Below are positions 57,501 through 64,000 of a DNA stretch of 64,000 bases, one piece after another (within the stretch, counting starts at the first letter, position 1; every line of letters begins with the position of its first letter). The stretch lies in NCBI GenBank assembly GCA_004335835.1, contig RWJK01001388.1, positions 209,506-273,505 on the forward strand, read 5' to 3'. Source of the DNA: Scenedesmus sp. ARA3 (lineage: Eukaryota; Chlorophyta; Chlorophyceae; Sphaeropleales; Scenedesmaceae). Both the position numbers and the translations under genes were made by a program. The notes under the pieces were generated by a model. It worked only from the letters and a program-made list of their open reading frames with translations. It did no database searches and had not been told where the DNA came from.

Positions 57501-58820
57501 AGGCTTTGCTTGCGTGTGGCCGCTGCTGAATCAGCACAGCCACACCCAGCAGCAGCATGGACTAGGCCGTCATGCCGAATGTACTGCAGCTGGAGCGCAT
57601 CAGCAGCAGCAGCAGCAGGTGGTTGATGCTGAGGGTGTGGTAGTGCTGCCTGCAGCCAGCTACCGCAGCTTCCTGTTCCCTAGCATCAGCCAGCTGTGCT
57701 TCGTGCTGCAGCCAGGTGAGGAGGGTGGTAACGAGGTGCATGTATGTAGCTGTGTGGTTGCTAGTAGCAAGGGCACCAGCAGCTTTGACAAGACTACTGT
57801 TCACAAAGGACTCATCTTCAGGATGGCGTACTGCATGTCATTTTTGCATGTCATGTGTGCAGCTGTGTGTCGCTCACAAGCTGACCAGCCAGCAATCCCG
57901 AGCTGCTGTGCAGAGATGCATGCACTGCAATGAGTGACGGCCGTCCTGCTGCTCAATGTGCAGGTGTCTCCACAAGCACCAGCAAGCAGCGGCAGGCTGG
58001 CAGCAGCGGCAGCAGCAGCTTGCTGCAGGACCCTCGCCTGCGTATACTGCTCGTGGGCTGCTGCAGCCAAGGCTCAGTTGCTGTGTGGGATGTGCAGCTG
58101 CAGCAGCAGATCATGGCGGTGCACTCGCCAGACCTTGTGCTAGCAGGGCTGCTGCCAGTGCAGCAGCCTGTAGGACCCATGCTGGCAGCTGCACGCATGC
58201 CCAGCAGCAGCAGCAGCAGCGTTGACAAGCAGCTGCAGCAGCCGCCGCTGCTGCTGGCGCTGGTTGCGTCCAGGGATAGCACTGCCACGCCACCAGCAGC
58301 GCTAGCAAAGGCGGCGAGCAGGCTTGGTAGCTCTACGCTTGGCGGCCAGCTAGGTGCAGCAGCAGCAGGTCGCCAGCAGCAGCAGCAGCAGCCAAAGTTA
58401 GAGCTGAGACCAGTGCTGTTGCAGCAGCCAGGCATCCTGATACCCGGAGCTCCTGTCCTTGCCCCAGCAGCATCAGCAGTGGGTGGCGGGAGTGGCTTGC
58501 ACAACCACACACATCAGCAGCAGCAGCAGCCGCAGCAGGGTGTATGTGCAGCAGCAGTTGTAGGCACGCTGGCTGCTGCAGTTGGCCCTGGTGGCTTTGT
58601 GCATGTCTGGGACGTGCTCAGCGGCAGCAGCTTGATGTCATCCCAGGCAGCAGCACCAGGAGCTTACCGCAGCAGCAGCAGGACTGGGTCGTATTCAGCA
58701 GTAGAGCTTGTGGAGTTGAGCAGCAGCAGCAGCAGCAGTGAGCAGGAGCGTGGTGCTGCTGCTGGCTGCGTGGTGCTGCTGGGGTCTGCAGATGGCGTGC
58801 TGACGTTTGCACTTGTCTGA
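54531..58820 (+). CDS. Glutamine-rich WD40-like protein
   Basis: Three exons (54531-54686, 54838-57715, 57964-58820) join in phase for about 1,296 residues. The start ATG follows an in-frame stop. The N-terminus (DIIRKQQTLLALRQMYYEWM) is a short helical region. Residues about 80-880 are dominated by polyGln with Ala/Ser/Pro. The C-terminal third contains WD40-like blades: VSCLAVSQEAHCLAAAG/FACVWPL, RILLVGCCSQGSVAVWDVQL, AAAVGPGGFVHVWDVLSG and a last strand VLLGSADGVLTFAL. WD40 domains act as protein-interaction platforms. No partner can be named, and the blade count is uncertain because polyGln and polySer loops interrupt them. Confidence 0.75.
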
Positions 58821-59355
58821 CGTGCTAGAGCATGTGCATGCCGCTGGGGCGTGCTAGTGCACCACACAAGAGGCGTGCGAACATGCGCAGCTGTGTAGAG
58901 AGTTGCAGGGAAGCGCACTTTCACCTGTTGTTTGCAGACTGTGGTTTTGTGCAATTGAGGTTCACACAACTCGACAATTTCAGCAAGCTCCTGGCTGCTG
59001 CTCTGCCCGGCACGTCCGACATTGCAAACCTTGGACGGTGTAAGCCCCCATGCTTTCCTCATTACAAATGCGCATGCGTGTCTGCCAGCCCGTTGCCCCT
59101 CAATATAAGGCCGGACGCCTTGCTGCTGAGCAGCCTGTAACAAAACACACAAAGCCACCAACACGTTGCTCAGCTAGCAGCTGCAGCAGCTGCTACTTCA
59201 AACCACAAGTCCAGATAACCTGCGCTGCAGCTACAGCAGCAGCTGCAGCTACAGCAGCAGCTGCAGCTACAGCAGCAGCTGCCGGTGCGGCACCACTCCA
59301 AATCCCGCCACGTCTCCAGCTGCGACTGGCACCGACCTTCTCACTCGACTATCAG
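58821..59355. other. Short intergenic region between convergent genes, possibly overlapping 3' UTRs
   Basis: Plus-strand TGTAA at 59136-59140 would serve the WD40-like gene and minus-strand TGTAA at 59062-59066 the RBM42-like gene, so the two 3' ends may overlap by tens of bases. It also contains the 18-bp repeat at 59225-59278. Confidence 0.4.
59225..59278. repeat. 18-bp tandem repeat, three copies
   Basis: The unit ctgcagctacagcagcag is repeated three times without change at 59225, 59243 and 59261. Confidence 0.9.
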
Positions 59356-60693
59356 TCAGGGATTCCGCAGGATCGGGATGTGGTACTTCGCCTTAGGCCC
59401 CGCAGGCCCCGTGCGCTGCGCCTTTGCTGCACCACCACCACCGCCACCACCACCAGGCCCCTCCTTTCTCTTGCCTCCCCCTCCTCCTCCGCCGCCGCCT
59501 TTGTTACCTCGGTCCTGCCAGGTGCTTCGGCTGAGCTTGCAGGGCCGGTTGCCGATGTACTTGCCGTTCATCTCTTTGAGGGCCTTTGCAAAGTCGTTGC
59601 CGTCCAGCAGCGACACAATGCCGAAGCCCTTGCTCTTGTTGGTGCGCTTGTCGCGGATGATCTGCGGCAGCAGCAGCAGCAGCACAATAGGGGCAGCGCA
59701 GCGGTGTGGGGTGGGGCTTTGGACAAGCGCACAATGCAGCGCCAGGTGCCAAAGCACTTGATCGTTCCTGGTGCATTTTTGCAGATCATCTGCGGCAGCA
59801 GCCGCGGCGGCAGCGGCCGATGTGAACTCTGCGCGTATAACCAAGCACACAACAACTGCAAGCGGATGTCCAAATCGCGACACCTGCGGAACACATGCAC
59901 ACAAAGGAACACACCGGCACGTGCGGCGGCTGAAAGAGAAACAAGCGCGCAGCGCCACCCCTTCACCTGTGCTTCTGCAAATACAAACGAAGGGCACCGC
60001 TTGAAGGCCTTGCCCTGATGGCTCGTCGTTGTTATCCAAAGCCCACACACCAACAATGATGCAGCAATACAGATCAGGCCACTCACCTTGGCCTTTGCAA
60101 AGAAAGGATACCGCTACAAAGGCCGTCCCCAAGGCCTTCAGATTGACCTCATTGCCCATGTTCCCATCATGTTCCTAGCCACGCGTTACAGCTGAAAGGC
60201 ACCTAAGACAAAGAGCCACCGCACCCACCTTTGCCTTGGCAAATGAGGGATAGCGCTGGAAGGCTTTTCCCAGCGCCTCATCGTTGACCTCATTGCCCAG
60301 GTCACCCACGAAAATGCGGAAGTCATTGTCCGGCCACTCGCTCAGCGTGGGGTCCACCCAGCGCCTGCCAGCAGCCTCGCGCAGCACCACCTGCAGCAGC
60401 GGCAGCAGCAGCAGCAGCAGCAGCAGTGGCGGCAGTGGCGGCAGCAGCAGCAGGATGTGGCAGGAGTGACGAGAATGTCCAGATCATCAGAGAGTGACCT
60501 GCCGCCAGGCTGCTGCAACATTGTGTCACACAATGACGCAGCACATGCGTCCAAGGGTTCACAACACACGCTGCCTCCCCTGCACCGACTGAAGCCTCAT
60601 TGCAAACATACGGAGCGCCTCATCAGCAGCGTATCAGGAGCCCCAGTAAGGGCCGCTGCTGATGAGCAGCGTTGCCGCCACATGCTGCCATCC

Positions 60694-60734
<41 letters not shown>

Positions 60735-61386
60735 GCTGCTGCTGCTGCCGCTGCTGCAGGTGGTGCTGCTCAAAGCTGCTGGCAGGCGCTGGGTGGACAA
60801 CACATCGCACATCGCGCACCTTCTTACTGCTGCCGGCGCCGCCGCCGGTCGCTTTGCCGCCCTTTCCATCCGCCTGCTTCTGCTGCATCAGCTCCTCCTT
60901 CAGCTTGCGCAGCGTCTCGGCATCTGCAGGGGCACTGCCTGCTGCTGCTGCTCCGTGCTGCTGCTGCTGCATTGGTGGAGGCGGGAAGCGGCCATCCATA
61001 CCACCTCCCATGCCCCCTGGGTGGTGCATGTGGTCTGGCGGCCCTCCCCAGCCGCCGGGGCCGCCGTGCTGCTGCTGCTGCTGCTGCTGCGGATAGCCGC
61101 CGTAGCCTGCTGGGTGCTGCGGCATGCCATAACCTGATACAGATAATAGATAAAACAGAGGGAAAAGGCGCTTTTCAAGGCTTATTGAGACGTGATGGGG
61201 CTACAGTCGCGGCTACGGTGACAAAAAGTACGCCTGTGATTTGAAGTTTGCTTTTTGAGTCCGTGCAGAGTGTGTGGGGCTACAGGGCCCTACCTCTGTG
61301 GTGGCGCTGACAGTTGTCGGCCGCTGTTGCTGATGTTGCCTACCAAAAACACAACCCCACATTCCTTCACCTACACCCGGAGCACA

Positions 61387-61427
<41 letters not shown>

Positions 61428-62169
61428 GCTCTACATGACAAAAACATATCACGTACTCTAAGAAGCCGTGCCTCAGCGGTAACCCCTGCAACTGCATGCC
61501 ATGCAAGACAGCCCTTCGTGGCCTTAGTGACAACTTCAGTGCAATCTCACAAACACTGCATGCCGCCTGCTTTATACAACAATTCCAATGCACTCACCAG
61601 GCGGGGGCCCTCCATGCTGCTGCTGGCCCATGTACTGCTGCTGCTGGTAGCCACCCATACCTCCTGCTGCTGCTGCTGCTGCTGCAGCAGAGGGGCCGCC
61701 ATAGCCACCTCCACCCGGTGCTGGCGGCAGCTGCACCGGCGGTGGCTGCAGCACCGGTGGCGGCACTAGCGGCGGCGGCGCTGCTGCTGCTGCTGGGGGC
61801 GGCCGTAGCGGCGGCGGTGCTAGTGGTGCTGCTGCAGGCTGGTGTGCTTGGCTGTCCACCTGCAGCAGTATGCAGGCAGCAGGACGGTGACGTTTGTGGT
61901 TGACTATCGGATGGCAAAGTCCATGCTGAGCAGTGCTGCTAACAGCAGATTGTAATCAAGCAAGAAACGAAACCATCTAGTGTGAGCACAGGATAACTAT
62001 CGTGTTATCATCGTACCTGTGCCACAGGAGGGGGTAGCACTGGTGGAGGTGCTAGGGGAGGAGGTGCTGCTGCTGCATCGTCTGCTGCTGCTGTCTCCGC
62101 TGCCACCGCCTGCTCCACGCTCTTGAGCTCGGCTGCAAAGCGAGCGAACTCTTCGTCTAGGTCAGCCAT
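59356..62169 (-). CDS. RBM42-like RNA-binding protein (single C-terminal RRM)
   Basis: Five exons (62017-62169, 61598-61859, 60820-61133, 60229-60390, 59356-59661) join in phase to 398 residues. The N-terminus MADLDEEFARFAAEL is followed by a Pro/Ala/Gly-rich region (PPPLAPPPV; GGYPQQ; GGPGGWGG) and a helix (LRKLKEELMQQKQ). The RRM contains RNP2 (FRIFVGDLG), NEVNDEALGKAFQRYPSFAKAK, RNP1 (KSKGFGIVSL), EMNGKYIGNRPCKL and STWQDR. These are the diagnostic block order and spacing of RBM42. The C-terminus is a polyGly stretch ending HIPILRNP. RBM42 proteins act in pre-mRNA handling in the nucleus. Introns 3 and 4 carry echoes of exon 4, one of them inverted. Confidence 0.9.
59780..60167 (-). repeat. 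Echoes flanking RBM42-like exons 4 and 5
   Basis: About 60084-60167 and 59965-60020 repeat the 3' edge of exon 4 (NEVNDEALGKAFQRYPSFAKAK) with decay. About 59780-59805 repeats the 5' edge of exon 5 (gatcatctgcggcagcag on the plus strand). All lie inside intron 4. Confidence 0.8.
60760..60802 (+). repeat. Inverted echo of the RBM42-like exon-4 5' edge
   Basis: gtggtgctgctcaaagctgc tggcaggcgctgggtgga on the plus strand matches the minus-strand sense sequence of exon 4 from 60390 down. It includes the preceding CTG tract and cag acceptor. It therefore lies inverted in intron 3 and can pair with exon 4 in the transcript. Confidence 0.85.
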
Positions 62170-62813
62170 GCTGCTGCTGTAGCTTAAACTATTCCCAAAG
62201 AGGAAAAGCCCTGCCCTGGACAGCAGCTACGAAGCCTCGCCCTGTCACACGCTGTGAGCCTGCTGTCGATCAATACTGTTTCAATACGTACGGTGCTGTG
62301 GTATCAACAAACATTTTCGACACGATCGTGAGGTAGACAGGCTTTGGTTGTGTTCTGGCTTGAGCAGCAGCAGCAGTGTGCCTAAAGACTTCTGGTGCTT
62401 ACAGCAACAGCCGCAACAAATTGCGAGTCTGGTCATCTGTCACACCACAGGCACCTTGACGGAGTCAGGGTGAGTCTGTACAGCAGGGTTTGCCCAACAA
62501 CATAACGCACAGGTGACTGTCATAACACTCAGGCTGTTGCTGTGTGCACTACTAGCTCGGTCGAACATGTGAACCTCGATCACGAGTTCAAAATATGAAT
62601 ATGTGGAACCTTATCATATGTTCAATCTGAACTAACGAACACATATCGTGTTCTCGTTTTCCCTGCAGCTGCACTGGGCGTATTGCAGCCTCATTATCAA
62701 GCTCTGCTTGGCGAACCCTGCTGTTCTCGGCGCTGCAACGGGCTCAACAACAGGACCCTGTGATCACAATTTGCTTTCAACTCAGGTGCAGGCGATAAAG
62801 AAGCAGCAGTGCC
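62170..62813. promoter_or_regulatory. Shared upstream region of divergent RBM42-like and zinc-cluster genes
   Basis: 645 bp separate the start codons. The A/T-rich segment around 62590-62650 contrasts with surrounding GC-rich DNA. No TATA box is certain. Confidence 0.35.
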
Positions 62814-64000
62814 ATGGAGGAGGAGCAGCAAGAGCAGCAAGAGCAGCAGTTTCCCCACCAGTATGACTCATTCTTTGAACAGTATCAGATGGACCAGGTG
62901 GAGCAGTGCTTTGCTGGAGTACACGCTTACCACCAGCAGCATGCGCAGCCACAGCAGCGGCGGCGAGCAGCATCTGTATCAGGCACAAGGCGCAAGCGTG
63001 CTGATGCTGGTGTTCCCAGGGGCCCTAGGAGTGGTACAGCCACACAGGGCAGCCAACAGCAGCTGCAGCCATCTGAGGGGGATGATGAGGTTCCACCCAT
63101 GGCAGCAGAGCAGCAGTCTGCTGACTCTGATGCCCAGCAGCTGCATCCTCCAACAGTATTCCAGGAGCTAGCACAGAAGCTGCAGGAGGTGGAGCAGCTG
63201 CTGCAGTGTGTGACTGCAGATCATGCTGCACAGCGAGGTGCAGAGGCACCAGCTGCAGAGTGGCGGCGACGTAAGGAGAGCTGGTTCAGGCAGCATCGCG
63301 AGGCAGCGCCCGCAAACGCAGCCATCGTGCTGTCACAGCAGGCAGCGCCACCTGATGAAAGCACATGCTGCGTGTGCCAAAACACATGTCGCTGTACGAT
63401 CAGGTGAGCCCCTCATGCTGTTCGGCCATCATCTTGCACACCATACGCTCCTTCCACAAGCAGCTGCAGTTCTCAATTTGTATGTGCTGCTTCTGCAGGT
63501 GCCTCAGCTGCCAGCCTGGCAGTGGTATGCTGCTGTGCGACGCCTGCGACACGCAACAGCATCAACGAGCCCACATGCACGACAGGCAGCAGTTTGTCAG
63601 TGCAGGATACTGGCAGGACCTACCACGTGTCGACAGCAGCGCTGGTGAGTGGGGTGCATGCAACAGATGATGCGCTCTCAAGTTATGCCCCTGCTCATTC
63701 TTGTTGTGTTGTTGCCACTGCAGGGTACTTTGACGTGAAGCCGAGCAGGTGCACCAAGTGCGGCAACAGTGACTGCTTTGATCCGGTGCCGCAGCAGGTG
63801 CAGAACCTCAACTACATCACAACAGGTGGGGCACTCAACAGCTTGCAGGCTTAACGATTGTGTACTGCACTGCAACAGCAACCCCCATTTCCATTCTTGC
63901 CATAGCATATCGATGTGGCGTAGGCGCCTGGCGCTGCATGGCTGTGACTCAGCACAGAGCCTGAGCTGCGCAGCAGTAAACGCAGCCATGCCAGCCACAC
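62814..64000 (+). CDS. N-terminal part of a Cys/His zinc-cluster protein, possibly KDZ-transposase-like (cut by window end)
   Basis: Three exons are visible (62814-63403, 63499-63644, 63724-63825), all in phase; the gene runs past the window. ATG is in a gccATGG context. The N-terminus is Gln/Glu-rich (MEEEQQEQQEQQFPHQYDSF) with a basic RRKRA patch and a helix (FQELAQKLQEVEQLL). Then follow CCVCQNTCRCTIRCLSC, GMLLCDACDTQQHQRAHMHD and CTKCGNSDCF. The spacing C-x2-C, C-x2-C, H-x3-H resembles CxC cysteine clusters found before Kyakuja-Dileera-Zisupton transposases, which are common in green algae. A B-box-like zinc finger is the alternative. No catalytic domain is visible in the window. Confidence 0.5.

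Noticed and set aside
1..64000. tRNA or rRNA genes
   Set aside because: No cloverleaf or rRNA-like sequence was recognised; the B-box-like motif at 473-483 lies in a retroposon-like insertion.

Overview
This window reads as nuclear DNA of a green alga (Chlorophyta). The evidence is GC-rich sequence, many short GT-AG introns with GTGAGN or GTGCGN donors, TGTAA motifs downstream of several genes, and very heavy (CAG)n/(CTG)n triplet content giving glutamine- and alanine-rich proteins. The gene content also fits: a plant-type FAD-oxidoreductase/cyclopropane synthase fusion, an expansin-like protein, a plant-type SNF2-RING protein and a DUF3493-like chloroplast-type protein. A sphaeroplealean or volvocalean alga is likely; the genus cannot be fixed from the sequence.

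Layout. 1-1 kb holds a SINE-like retroposon with target-site duplication and small repeats. 1.0-2.5 kb (-) is a LYR-like/ApaG protein. 4.5-8.0 kb (-) is a histidine-phosphatase (phosphoglycerate-mutase-like) gene with a 37-bp-arm hairpin in its last intron. 8.7-12.7 kb (+) is a membrane-domain plus SAM O-methyltransferase fusion. 15.2-16.9 kb (-) is a secreted expansin-like protein. 19.5-31.5 kb (+) is a 2,062-residue SNF2 ATPase with RING finger. 34.4-43.0 kb (-) is a 21-exon FAD-oxidoreductase/cyclopropane-fatty-acid synthase with an extra C-terminal membrane domain. 44.8-54.1 kb (-) is an OCA2/P-protein-like ion transporter. 54.5-58.8 kb (+) is a Gln-rich WD40-like protein. 59.4-62.2 kb (-) is an RBM42-like RNA-binding protein. 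62.8 kb to the end (+) is the N-terminus of a zinc-cluster protein resembling KDZ-transposase cysteine domains. Most exon chains were rebuilt from splice sites and keep reading phase across every junction.

The most unusual feature is shared by five genes. Introns carry tandem partial copies ('echoes') of the neighbouring exon edge together with its splice site, from one to six copies per site. In many echoes the differences from the working exon are almost all silent third-position changes or in-frame indels, as if the copies are or recently were translated. This is either an unrecognised reservoir of alternative exons or intron growth by repeated tandem duplication of exon-intron boundaries, and it is the main candidate for something undescribed here.

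The genes do not form one pathway. Functional themes are chromatin and RNA handling (SNF2-RING, RBM42-like, WD40-like), membrane or lipid modification (cyclopropane synthase fusion, ion transporter), plastid or metabolic enzymes (histidine phosphatase, O-methyltransferase fusion) and cell wall (expansin-like). Divergent gene pairs at 54.1-54.5 and 62.2-62.8 kb have short shared upstream regions.
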